A stretch of 17,494 nt of DNA. Origin: Ruminococcus sp. UBA1780. GTDB lineage: Bacteria > Bacillota > Clostridia > Oscillospirales > Ruminococcaceae. Shown here one piece after another: positions 7,806 to 14,555 of this stretch. The stretch spans positions 16,286 to 33,779 of the forward strand of contig DCGK01000011.1 of NCBI GenBank assembly GCA_002315235.1, in the 5' to 3' direction. The translations under genes and the position numbers were made by a program. Position 1 is the stretch's first letter, and the number at the start of each line of letters is the position of its first letter. The notes under the pieces are model-generated. The model saw only the letters and a list, made by a program, of their open reading frames with translations, was not told the DNA's origin and did no database searches.

Positions 7806-7883
7806 TTATTCCCCTGCACATCCGATGACAGCAGCAGGGATGATATATTGTAGTATGATTTTTGACTGGTTGTGTATTTTCAT
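7806..7883 (-). CDS. Candidate 25-residue small protein ending VIGCAGE
   Basis: A 25-codon open frame starting MKIHNQSK, with a hydrophobic middle (IILQYIIPAAVIG) and one cysteine in the C-terminal VIGCAGE. It has a full expression context: promoter TAGACA-17-TACAAT at 7957-7929, ribosome site AAAGGGGA (7896-7889) six bases before the ATG, then TAA and a 21-bp hairpin. Hydrophobicity suggests a membrane-associated or exported peptide. Against a protein role, the last 18 coding bases recur exactly at 12192-12209, including third codon positions, where no good ribosome site is present. This suggests a nucleic-acid-level repeat that overlaps the frame. I recognise no family. Confidence 0.45.
   Translation of the reverse strand: MKIHNQSKIILQYIIPAAVIGCAGE
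7812..7829. repeat. 18-nt block next to hairpin copy A
   Basis: CCCTGCACATCCGATGAC on the plus strand. It is identical at 12192-12209. In both places it lies 13-15 bases beyond the right arm of the long hairpin, in the same orientation, so hairpin plus block form one composite repeat. Confidence 0.75.
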
Positions 7884-7928
7884 GTTTTTCCCCTTTGCAT
7901 TTTTGTATCATATGGTGGATATGTACAC

Positions 7929-7957
7929 ATTGTAGCATGTAATTAAAAATTTGTCTA
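7929..7957 (-). promoter_or_regulatory. Promoter of the small gene (TAGACA type)
   Basis: Minus strand: -35 TAGACA (7957-7952), 17-base spacer, -10 TACAAT (7934-7929). Predicted start is near 7922, about 39 bases before ATG 7883. Confidence 0.6.
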
Positions 7958-7992
7958 TGCAGATATAGTTGAATTTGTATGAAAATGTGCGG

Positions 7993-8021
7993 TTGATTTT
8001 TCAGGTTATATCTGATATAAT
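7993..8021 (+). promoter_or_regulatory. Promoter of the lacI-family gene
   Basis: -35 TTGATT (7993-7998), 17-base spacer, -10 TATAAT (8016-8021) with a TGA extended -10. Predicted start is near 8028, about 88 bases before the TTG start codon at 8116. Confidence 0.75.
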
Positions 8022-8035
8022 ATAAATATATCGAA

Positions 8036-8083
8036 TGTAATCGTTTTATAATCAGCAAAAACCACAGATTGTAAACGATGGTT
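8036..8083. promoter_or_regulatory. Possible LacI-family operator half-sites
   Basis: TGTAATCGTTTTAT (8036-8049) and TGTAAACGATGGTT (8070-8083) share TGTAANCG, the usual LacI/GalR half-site pattern with a central CG. Both lie in the leader just downstream of the predicted start, where autorepression would act. Neither is a full palindrome. Confidence 0.35.
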
Positions 8084-8115
8084 TTGGCAAAACATCACAG
8101 AATGGAGATGAAAAT

Positions 8116-9111
8116 TTGGAAGCAACAATAAAAGACGTCGCAAAACTGGCCGGGGTGTCAGTTGCAACTATTTCGCGTGTCCTTAACAACAGTGCAGCTG
8201 TATCTCCGGAAACAACAGAAAAGGTAAATGAGGCTATAAAGGCGCTTAACTATAAGCCTAATTTTCTGGGAAGAAATCTCAGAAAGCGTGAGACAAACGT
8301 AATTCTTGCTCTTGTTCCTTCAACCGAGCAGACTTACTACAGTCAGATACTTCACGGCATGCAGATTGAAGCACTCAATCACGGATATGATATTTTTATG
8401 AGTACTACAAACAGCTACAGGCCTCATGAAGAGAGACTTCTCGGAATGCTCAAAAACCGTACTGTTGATGCAGCCATTCTTATGGGTACGGTTCTCGATG
8501 ATGTGACTCTCAGCGAACTTTCAAAAAACTACTGCATAGCACTCTGCTGTGAACCGCGTCAGGGTTCTGATGTGCTTACAGTTTTGATTGACAATGAGAA
8601 AGCAGCTTATGATGCGGTAAAGTACCTGATTTCCATCGGACACAGAAGAATAGGCATGGTATCAACGGAGGTTCGTGCTCCTTCTTCGGTTGAACGTGAA
8701 AACGGATATATCAGAGCTCTTGGCGAGAGCGGCATTGAGTTTGATGAAAGGTATATTTTCAGGGACTCATACGATTACACAAGCGGCATGAAGGCTGCCG
8801 AGTACTTTAACAGGATGAAAAACAGACCTACAGCAGTTTTTGCAATATCAGACTTCCTTGCTGCAGGTGTAGTAAAAAAAGCAACAGAGCTTGGATTTGA
8901 TATAGGCAGGGAGTTTTCGGTAATTGGATTTGATAATATCAGCATGACCGAGATGTACACTCCGTCAATAACAACAGTTGAGCAGCCGTGCTTCGAGATC
9001 GGCAAAACAGTGGCGAGGCTTGTTGTTGAAAATATTTCAGGACAGAATCACAAGGGACGTATCTGTCTTGACCACAGACTTGTTTTCCGTCAGTCAACTG
9101 AGAAAAAATAA
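8116..9111 (+). CDS. LacI/GalR-family transcriptional regulator
   Basis: 331 residues. The N-terminal helix-turn-helix and hinge (about 4-52) read TIKDVAKLAGVSVATISRVL...NYKPN. A periplasmic-binding-protein-like ligand domain fills about 60-331 and ends in the family's usual LVFRQST. Such proteins bind palindromic operators as dimers and respond to a sugar or sugar phosphate. The start codon is TTG at 8116: the nearby ATGs at 8102 and 8108 are out of frame, and GGAG (8104-8107) is eight bases upstream. It is divergent from the small gene and the two CBM surface proteins, which makes those the likely targets; this is inference. The ligand cannot be told from the sequence. The gene ends before a hairpin and faces cca tail to tail. 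Confidence 0.95.
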   Translation: MEATIKDVAKLAGVSVATISRVLNNSAAVSPETTEKVNEAIKALNYKPNFLGRNLRKRETNVILALVPSTEQTYYSQILHGMQIEALNHGYDIFMSTTNSYRPHEERLLGMLKNRTVDAAILMGTVLDDVTLSELSKNYCIALCCEPRQGSDVLTVLIDNEKAAYDAVKYLISIGHRRIGMVSTEVRAPSSVERENGYIRALGESGIEFDERYIFRDSYDYTSGMKAAEYFNRMKNRPTAVFAISDFLAAGVVKKATELGFDIGREFSVIGFDNISMTEMYTPSITTVEQPCFEIGKTVARLVVENISGQNHKGRICLDHRLVFRQSTEKK

Positions 9112-9156
9112 AAAGCAAAGGGACTGTCAGGAAACTGCTCTCCGCCAGATAAAATT

Positions 9157-9206
9157 CAGCGCAGCAAAGATACGTATTTACGAAGCTTTGCTGCGCTGTC
9201 TGTTTT
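9157..9206 (+). terminator. Hairpin terminator between lacI-family gene and cca
   Basis: A 13-bp perfect stem, CAGCGCAGCAAAG (9157-9169) with CTTTGCTGCGCTG (9186-9198), a 16-base loop, then TCTGTTTTAT. It suits the plus-strand regulator and may also stop read-through from the convergent cca gene. Confidence 0.7.
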
Positions 9207-9237
9207 ATATGAGTGTTTCCTTAAAGAAACAACCGTT

Positions 9238-10572
9238 TCATTTGTCGTTTACTGTAACTGAACTGACGGCAAACTCAAGGAGCTTTTCGTATTTGTTTTC
9301 AAGGCGGTCGTCCAGCACGGCGTCAAGCATTGCCGACAGTACATTTCCTATCTGAGCGCCTCTGAAACCTTCGTTCATAAGCTGGGTTCCGTTTATGTCC
9401 AGCTCCCCGATACTCAGACATTCGTGCTTTGCGGTTATATCCACGGCTTCTGAACGTGCCCACTCAAGGTCGTTTATATGGGATTCTCCCGATCTGAGCT
9501 TGGAGGCTCCGTCAGCGTACTGAACATCAAGAAGCGTGAAAAACAGGTCAGGACCCGTTGCGGACATGACTCTTTTTATGTCCTGCCTGCTTTTGAATTT
9601 TATGTCATGGTACTTTATAAGTGTGGTAACTGTTTTTATTGTTTTGTTGTCGTATCTGAGGCGTTTAAGAATTGCTGCGGCTTTTACCGCACCTTTTTCC
9701 GGATGTCCTTTGAAATGTCCTGAACCGTCCGGATAGAGCTCAAAGCACTCAGGTTTTGAAATATCGTGCAGCAGCATTGTAAGTCTTACCGGGACGCTGT
9801 TTACTGAATTGCTTACTGAACGGGACATGTGCTCCCACACTGTAAAGTCATGATATTTGCTGTGCTGCTCAAATCCCACTGTTTCTGTAATCTCAGGGAT
9901 AAACACTTCGAGAATTTCATGGTATTTCATCAGTATATCAAAAACTGCTTTTCCGCATATGAGCTTGTCAAGCTCCGCACGGAGTCTTTCCGCTGAAATC
10001 ATCTTCAGTGTGTCCTTAAGTCTGAAAATCTGATTTTCAGTTTCAGGGTCAATGGTGAATCCGAGCTGGGAGGCAAATCTGACAGCTCTCATAATTCTGA
10101 GTGCGTCCTCGTCAAATCTTTTTTTTGCTTCTCCGACGCATTTTATAACTCCGTTTCCGAGGTCTTCCTTTCCGCTGAAGCAGTCAACGATGGTGCCTTC
10201 GGAACTGCATGCCATGGCATTTACCGTGAAGTCACGCCGTGAGAGATCGTCCCTGAGTTCGGATGAGAACGTAACTGATTCAGGATGGCGTTTGTCGCTG
10301 TATTCACCGTCAATACGGTATGTTGTGATTTCAAGCTGCATTCTGTCTATGATAACGGCCACAGTTCCGTGCTGAATGCCGACATCGATGCATTTGTATC
10401 CTCTGAAAACTGCCTGGGTCTGTTCCGGGAGTGCATTTGTTGTTATATCGTAATCGTTCGGAGTGCGTCCGAGCAGAAAGTCGCGTACGCAGCCGCCGAC
10501 TATGTATGCCTCAAAGCCGGCATCTGACAGCATTCTGAGTGCTGTTTTAACCTGTTCCGGAATATTTGTCAT
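9238..10572 (-). CDS. cca: CCA tRNA nucleotidyltransferase with HD domain
   Basis: 444 residues from ATG 10572. A class II tRNA nucleotidyltransferase that builds or repairs the 3' CCA end of tRNAs from CTP and ATP. Visible motifs are VGGCVRDFLLG, the catalytic DYD in PNDYDITTNA, RRDFTVNAMA and RIMRAVRFA, followed by an HD domain with LLHDISKP and GHPEKGA that may hydrolyse phosphate esters. An in-frame ATG at 10599 would add nine residues, but its ribosome site is poorly spaced; AAAGGA eight bases before 10572 is better. The tRNA-Gln gene in this window lacks an encoded CCA, consistent with a need for this enzyme. Motifs do not separate full CCA-adding from A-adding activity. Confidence 0.95.
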   Translation of the reverse strand: MTNIPEQVKTALRMLSDAGFEAYIVGGCVRDFLLGRTPNDYDITTNALPEQTQAVFRGYKCIDVGIQHGTVAVIIDRMQLEITTYRIDGEYSDKRHPESVTFSSELRDDLSRRDFTVNAMACSSEGTIVDCFSGKEDLGNGVIKCVGEAKKRFDEDALRIMRAVRFASQLGFTIDPETENQIFRLKDTLKMISAERLRAELDKLICGKAVFDILMKYHEILEVFIPEITETVGFEQHSKYHDFTVWEHMSRSVSNSVNSVPVRLTMLLHDISKPECFELYPDGSGHFKGHPEKGAVKAAAILKRLRYDNKTIKTVTTLIKYHDIKFKSRQDIKRVMSATGPDLFFTLLDVQYADGASKLRSGESHINDLEWARSEAVDITAKHECLSIGELDINGTQLMNEGFRGAQIGNVLSAMLDAVLDDRLENKYEKLLEFAVSSVTVNDK

Positions 10573-10583
10573 TTTTAGTGTCC

Positions 10584-10595
10584 TTTCCCGGGAAA
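10584..10595. promoter_or_regulatory. TTTCCCGGGAAA palindrome in the cca leader
   Basis: A 12-bp perfect palindrome that overlaps the cca ribosome site (AAAGGA on the minus strand, 10586-10581). It could be an operator or could fold over the ribosome site; chance is also possible. Confidence 0.25.
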
Positions 10596-10626
10596 TCATT
10601 TTCCTGTACTGTAAGTAAACACTGTA

Positions 10627-10655
10627 ATTATAACATTTTTCCTGTGAATTGGCAA
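10627..10655 (-). promoter_or_regulatory. Promoter of cca
   Basis: Minus strand: -35 TTGCCA (10655-10650), 17-base spacer, -10 TATAAT (10632-10627). Predicted start is near 10620. Confidence 0.78.
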
Positions 10656-10758
10656 GATGCGCATAACTGCGGTGTGAAGAATATTTCTGTATGTTATCAT
10701 ATATTTATCACATTAAAGATTAAAATTATTAATATGAACAGAAAAGGGGTAATGTATT

Positions 10759-12123
10759 ATGTACGAAAACAATTACAGCTACAATCCGGAAGAAACACAT
10801 ACATCCGTTCCGAACTATACACAGGGAAACGGCGGCCCGACACCTGAACCTCCGAAGAAAAAAGGCGGCAGAGGTGCTGTTAAGGCAGTGCTGGCAGTCT
10901 GCTGTATGGCAGCGGTTTCGGTGGGCTCGATTGCCGGATACAAATATATAGACGAACACGGAAATCCGTTTTCAGCAAAAGAATCACCGGCAGTAACTGC
11001 TAACCGTCAGCTTCCTGCCGATGACGAAAATGAAGAAAAGGAATCCGCAAACAAGGAGCTTCCGAAAGACAATTTCGTATCTGAAAGTCTTATCAGCATA
11101 CAGGACAGAAAGGAAACACTTACAACACAGGCTATCTACAGAAAGGTTCTTCCTTCCGTTGTCGGCGTTACAACAGTTTTTGAATACCAGAGTCAGTCAT
11201 TTGATTTCTGGAGCTTCGGTTCTGATACTGTTACCGAGGAGGTTCCGGGAACAGGTACAGGAATAATCCTTTCTGAAGACGGATACATCCTTACAAATGC
11301 GCATGTTGTTTCAAGTGACAGCTACGGAGTAGGAAAGAAAATATCTGTCCGCCTTTCTGATGAAACCGAATATGATGCTGTTATAGTCGGATATGACAGA
11401 CAGACTGACCTTGCAGTACTTAAAGCCGATGCGGAGGGACTTGTTCCTGCAGAATTCGGCAGCTCTGACAAGCTCAGTGTCGGCGATCCTGCTCTTGCCA
11501 TAGGAAATCCGCTTGGATTTGACCTTTTCGGCACACTTACAGCCGGTTACATATCAGGTCTTGACAGAGAAATCTCCGTAAATGACACAACAATGAAGCT
11601 TATCCAGACGGATGCGGCAATCAACAACGGTAATTCCGGCGGCCCGCTGATTAATCAGTTCGGACAGGTTATCGGAATTAACTCAATGAAGCTTTCGTCA
11701 TCGTATTCTTCATCATCAGCTATGATAGAGGGCCTCGGTTTTGCTATTCCTATAGATGATGCAAAGAAAATTATTGACGATCTTACTTCACACGGATATG
11801 TTACGGGTCGTCCTCAGCTCGGTATTACATACAAGGATCTGTCACAGGCTTCAACATCATACTATTCACAGAATTCTGCTTCCAGCGGGGTTCAGGTTGT
11901 TGGAGTAAATGAAAACGGTCCTGCAGACAAGGCAGGAATCAAGGCAGGGGATATCATTGTCGGTGCTGACGGTGAACTCGTGTCATGCGGCGAAGATCTT
12001 AAGAAGGCAATCAAAAACCATGATGCCGGAGACAAGATTCATCTTACAATTATCAGAAACAGAAACTATTATGACGTTGATGTAATGCTTGAAGACGTTA
12101 AACGCGATTCTGAAAGCAAATAA
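10759..12123 (+). CDS. htrA: HtrA/DegP-type membrane-anchored serine protease with PDZ domain
   Basis: 454 residues. A short Pro/Gly-rich cytoplasmic N-terminus, one membrane helix (about 39-60), an S1C trypsin-like domain and one C-terminal PDZ domain (about 353-445). The catalytic triad is visible as His182 (TNAHVV), Asp217 (QTDLAVLK) and Ser293 (GNSGGPL). It acts outside the membrane to degrade misfolded or damaged exported proteins. A Glu/Lys/Asp-rich linker (about 84-105) follows the helix. The ATG at 10759 follows AAAAGGGG at nine bases; the ATG at 10752 is out of frame. Only a weak promoter candidate (TGTTATCAT near 10692-10700) is seen. It is divergent from cca and ends just before the long hairpin at 12134. 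Confidence 0.95.
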   Translation: MYENNYSYNPEETHTSVPNYTQGNGGPTPEPPKKKGGRGAVKAVLAVCCMAAVSVGSIAGYKYIDEHGNPFSAKESPAVTANRQLPADDENEEKESANKELPKDNFVSESLISIQDRKETLTTQAIYRKVLPSVVGVTTVFEYQSQSFDFWSFGSDTVTEEVPGTGTGIILSEDGYILTNAHVVSSDSYGVGKKISVRLSDETEYDAVIVGYDRQTDLAVLKADAEGLVPAEFGSSDKLSVGDPALAIGNPLGFDLFGTLTAGYISGLDREISVNDTTMKLIQTDAAINNGNSGGPLINQFGQVIGINSMKLSSSYSSSSAMIEGLGFAIPIDDAKKIIDDLTSHGYVTGRPQLGITYKDLSQASTSYYSQNSASSGVQVVGVNENGPADKAGIKAGDIIVGADGELVSCGEDLKKAIKNHDAGDKIHLTIIRNRNYYDVDVMLEDVKRDSESK

Positions 12124-12133
12124 AATAACAGTA

Positions 12134-12176
12134 AAATATAGTGAACGTCAAATTTATTTTGACGTTCACTATATTT
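12134..12176 (+). terminator. Long hairpin repeat, copy B, probably terminating htrA
   Basis: A 19-bp perfect stem, AAATATAGTGAACGTCAAA (12134-12152) with its complement at 12158-12176, and a five-base loop. It lies 11 bases after the htrA stop and is followed by ATTTTATTAATATT, so it may act as a terminator. It is also a copy of the dispersed hairpin family at 7752-7798 and 3834-3867. Confidence 0.7.
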
Positions 12177-12191
12177 ATTTTATTAATATTG

Positions 12192-12223
12192 CCCTGCACA
12201 TCCGATGACTTCGTCATCTCCGT
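12192..12223. repeat. 18-nt block next to hairpin copy B, with its own nested fold
   Basis: CCCTGCACATCCGATGAC (12192-12209) is identical to 7812-7829. Here it continues into a nested inverted repeat: TGCAC with GTGCA outside, and GATGAC-TTC-GTCATC inside. On the minus strand it also contains a 14-codon frame ending VIGCAGQY, without a ribosome site. Confidence 0.65.
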
Positions 12224-12241
12224 GCATACCGGCTGACAGTA

Positions 12242-12273
12242 AACGCCTCAGAGCAGCGCTGCTCTGAGGCGTT
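12242..12273. repeat. 32-bp perfect palindrome between convergent genes
   Basis: Arms of 16 bases, AACGCCTCAGAGCAGC and its reverse complement, with no spacer. It is flanked by direct CTGAC copies at 12232-12236 and 12274-12278. No strong T-tract follows on either strand. It may be a bidirectional terminator for htrA and the sensor gene, or a mobile palindromic element. Confidence 0.6.
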
Positions 12274-12307
12274 CTGACTTACAATAGTGAACTGGCCGGA
12301 ATGACGA

Positions 12308-13213
12308 TCAGCTGTTTTTGATATAGCTTCTTGCTGCCAGAATAAAACCAAGCAGAACTGCGAAGTCGAGTACCAGCAGCCATATAAGAACAAGCGTTCT
12401 TTTGGTGTACACGTATTCCTTTGAAATTACAGTCATTATGACTGTGCTGTCGTCATAGTATTCGTAGAAGACAAATGACGGCTCGTGAGTGTATCTGTAT
12501 GAGAAATATCCGCTCTGGTTTCTGAACTTTTCCGTCGGGATAATGCATTCGGTACCGATGAGATCAGCGTTTGTGTGCGCGGTGAATGTACTGTCATCAA
12601 GATTTATGACCGCGGTTGTTCCTGCTTTGAATGCAGGACTTCGCCGGATTGCGTAGGACGAGCCGTTGTAGTTGAATACATCATTCAGTGCTGTGTTTAC
12701 AAATCGTGCAATGATAAGTCCGTGATTGTTTCTGCGTGATACCGCAGTTTCAAAAACAATGCATTCGTCTGACTTGCTGATTACTGTACTGCAGTAGTTT
12801 TTCTCCCACAGGCCGTCCCGGAACTGTTCGTTTACGTAACCGATTTCCGAGTCGGGGGTTGTACTGAATATAATAAGTCCGTTTGCATCCGAAATCATTA
12901 TCTCGTCAGCACCTGAGGCAATTCGCAGTTCCTCGGAAGTCATGTCTTCGCTCAGAGTTTTCGGAAGCTGTGAAATGAGAACTGAAAGAGTCTTGACTTT
13001 GAGTTCATATTCCTGACAGAGATTTTCGGTAAGCTGTTCATACTCACTGCTGTCTTCGAAAATATTTGTGACAAGTGAGGAGATATAGGCTGAAGCTTCT
13101 TCTTCGGCGATGTTTTTTTCGACCACGCCTACTGAATAGAAGGCGAGATATATTATGATGACAGACAGTATCACCGGTGCGATGATAATTCTGTACAGGG
13201 AATGTATTTTCAT
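12308..13213 (-). CDS. Membrane protein with Cache-like extracellular sensor and no output domain
   Basis: 301 residues. TM1 (about 9-29), a roughly 240-residue extracellular region, and TM2 (about 273-294), ending only seven residues later in ARSYIKNS. The segment MISDANGLIIFSTTPDSEIGYVNEQF has the form of the Cache-domain core strands. In sensor kinases, chemoreceptors and GGDEF proteins this layout is followed by HAMP or catalytic domains; here the frame stops and the next codons show no continuation, so it is a sensor without a visible effector. Its ATG overlaps the stop of the upstream gene (ATGA), so the two are translationally coupled. It is the last gene of the PopT operon. It could signal through a partner protein or be a truncated receptor. 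Confidence 0.8.
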   Translation of the reverse strand: MKIHSLYRIIIAPVILSVIIIYLAFYSVGVVEKNIAEEEASAYISSLVTNIFEDSSEYEQLTENLCQEYELKVKTLSVLISQLPKTLSEDMTSEELRIASGADEIMISDANGLIIFSTTPDSEIGYVNEQFRDGLWEKNYCSTVISKSDECIVFETAVSRRNNHGLIIARFVNTALNDVFNYNGSSYAIRRSPAFKAGTTAVINLDDSTFTAHTNADLIGTECIIPTEKFRNQSGYFSYRYTHEPSFVFYEYYDDSTVIMTVISKEYVYTKRTLVLIWLLVLDFAVLLGFILAARSYIKNS

Positions 13214-13599
13214 CTGGTTTCGTTTTCAGGGCTGTTTCCTGAGCTGTTAAGGCACTCAGCAGGAAAACTGCTGTCATAGTTCATTGCGTTGTACTGTCTG
13301 TACATTTTCTGAATTCCGTTTTCGAGAAAGTAGTAGTGGAAGATATACGGAACAAGCAGAACAAGAAGCAGTACTGTTAAAAAGCAGTATGTGATATTGT
13401 CGGTGTATGTGAGTATTCCGATTGTTATGAAGAGCATAACAGAAAAGAGCACTGTAACTATGAGATGCATGAGACGTTCATGCTGCATAAATGATATCTG
13501 CTTAAGGTGATTTTCCCTGATCCTGTCGATTTCCGGGATTTCACCCTGTGCAAGCAGCCTGTCGATATAGGCTATATATGCCTTTATATATTTTCTCAT
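13210..13599 (-). CDS. Small two-helix membrane protein of unknown function
   Basis: 129 residues from ATG 13599, chosen because AAGGAGG lies nine bases upstream; an in-frame upstream ATG at 13665 would overlap the PopT gene and lacks this site. A charged N-terminal part (about 1-42), two membrane helices (about 43-65 and 70-92), then a charged hydrophilic tail that ends in a Ser/Asn-rich stretch. Both ends are expected in the cytoplasm. It sits 22 bases after the PopT-family gene and overlaps the Cache sensor by the ATGA junction, so it may bridge or assemble those two. I recognise no family. Confidence 0.8.
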   Translation of the reverse strand: MRKYIKAYIAYIDRLLAQGEIPEIDRIRENHLKQISFMQHERLMHLIVTVLFSVMLFITIGILTYTDNITYCFLTVLLLVLLVPYIFHYYFLENGIQKMYRQYNAMNYDSSFPAECLNSSGNSPENETR

Positions 13600-13621
13600 A
13601 GAATACAACCTCCTTACTGAC

Positions 13622-14464
13622 TTATTCTCCCTTTGATGCTTCCTTTGCTGCAGGGAGTCTGTCAAATACTATCGGGATGATAAAACCAATGATGCCGAGT
13701 ACTATGCCGATGATTCCTTCTGAGTTGAAAGCAAAGTCTGAAGGGAATATTGTGAGCAGTGAACCAGCTATAAGTCCGATGATTACTGCGTATGTGCCCT
13801 GTCTGAATTTTCTGAGAAGGACTGATATGAGCTTTGCGCCTGAAAGAATACCGACAGCAGCGCCGATGCCGACAGGTGCGATAAGAGCGATGTTAAGGTC
13901 CTTTACAGCAGCGATTGCTGTTTCATACATGCCCATTATGGTGAGCATAAGCGAACCGCTGAGACCAGGGATAACCATTGAGACTGCTGCAACAAATCCT
14001 CCGGCGGCGAGTTTCAGTGCAAGTCCTGCTGAGAACTCGGTCTGTGCCGCAGTTTCAGCCATTTCGGCATTTTCGATGAAGAACATAACCACCATAACGG
14101 CAAATGCAATGATGAAAGGGATGATGTTTACCGGTTTGAACTTTTTCTCGGATGTGCATTCCTTCCAGATTGTCGGAAGACTTCCGAGTACGATGCCTGT
14201 GAGCACAAGGCTTGTCGGAACCGGGTGGTTTTCAAAGAGCCATGAAAGTCCGACTGCTGTTGCAAATACACCTGCGGCCATGCCTATTGCCAGAAAAAGC
14301 AGGAAGAAAAAGTTCTTTTTAAGTTTTTCTATGCTCAGGGAAATGGCGTTAAGAAGTCTGTCGTAGATTTTGAGTATTACTGCCATGGTTCCGCCGCTGA
14401 ATCCAGGAACAACAAATGCTATGCCAAGGGCAAAGCCCTTAAGTGCTGTGATAAGATTATTCAT
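13622..14464 (-). CDS. popT: DUF368 / PopT-type undecaprenyl-phosphate transporter
   Basis: 280 residues, polytopic. The DUF368 signature is present twice as an inverted-topology duplication: GFALGIAFVVPGFSGGTMAV near residue 10 and VAAVSMVIPGLSGSLMLTI near residue 155. About eight hydrophobic segments are seen. DUF368 proteins of the PopT type return undecaprenyl phosphate, the lipid carrier for cell-wall and surface-glycan precursors, to the cytoplasmic face. The ATG at 14464 follows ACGGAGG at six bases and a perfect TTGACA-17-TATAAT promoter. It is first in an operon with the small membrane protein and the Cache sensor. The family call is firm; the substrate is from family knowledge. Confidence 0.93.
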   Translation of the reverse strand: MNNLITALKGFALGIAFVVPGFSGGTMAVILKIYDRLLNAISLSIEKLKKNFFFLLFLAIGMAAGVFATAVGLSWLFENHPVPTSLVLTGIVLGSLPTIWKECTSEKKFKPVNIIPFIIAFAVMVVMFFIENAEMAETAAQTEFSAGLALKLAAGGFVAAVSMVIPGLSGSLMLTIMGMYETAIAAVKDLNIALIAPVGIGAAVGILSGAKLISVLLRKFRQGTYAVIIGLIAGSLLTIFPSDFAFNSEGIIGIVLGIIGFIIPIVFDRLPAAKEASKGE

Positions 14465-14510
14465 ATTGTGCCTCCGTATCTTTCTTTTGTTTTCTGTAAT
14501 ATACTACTTT

Positions 14511-14539
14511 ATTATAGTACAGAGCAGGTCAGTTGTCAA
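14511..14539 (-). promoter_or_regulatory. Consensus promoter of the PopT operon
   Basis: Minus strand: -35 TTGACA (14539-14534), 17-base spacer, -10 TATAAT (14516-14511), both perfect. Predicted start is near 14504, about 40 bases before the ATG. Confidence 0.88.
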
Positions 14540-14555
14540 TCAAAATAAAAGATAA

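Noticed and set aside
7789..8058. 89-codon minus-strand frame over the lacI upstream region
   Set aside because: It covers two promoters in opposite directions and lacks a ribosome site; the 25-codon frame in another phase has the proper signals.
9157..9198. Mobile palindromic element after the lacI-family gene
   Set aside because: Position just after the stop, 13-bp stem and TGTTTTAT tail fit an ordinary terminator; no second copy is seen in the window.
13677..14366. 229-codon open frame on the plus strand opposite the PopT-type gene
   Set aside because: It is an antisense shadow of a membrane protein gene with clear DUF368 motifs; it has low-complexity Met/Pro/Ser content and no ribosome site.
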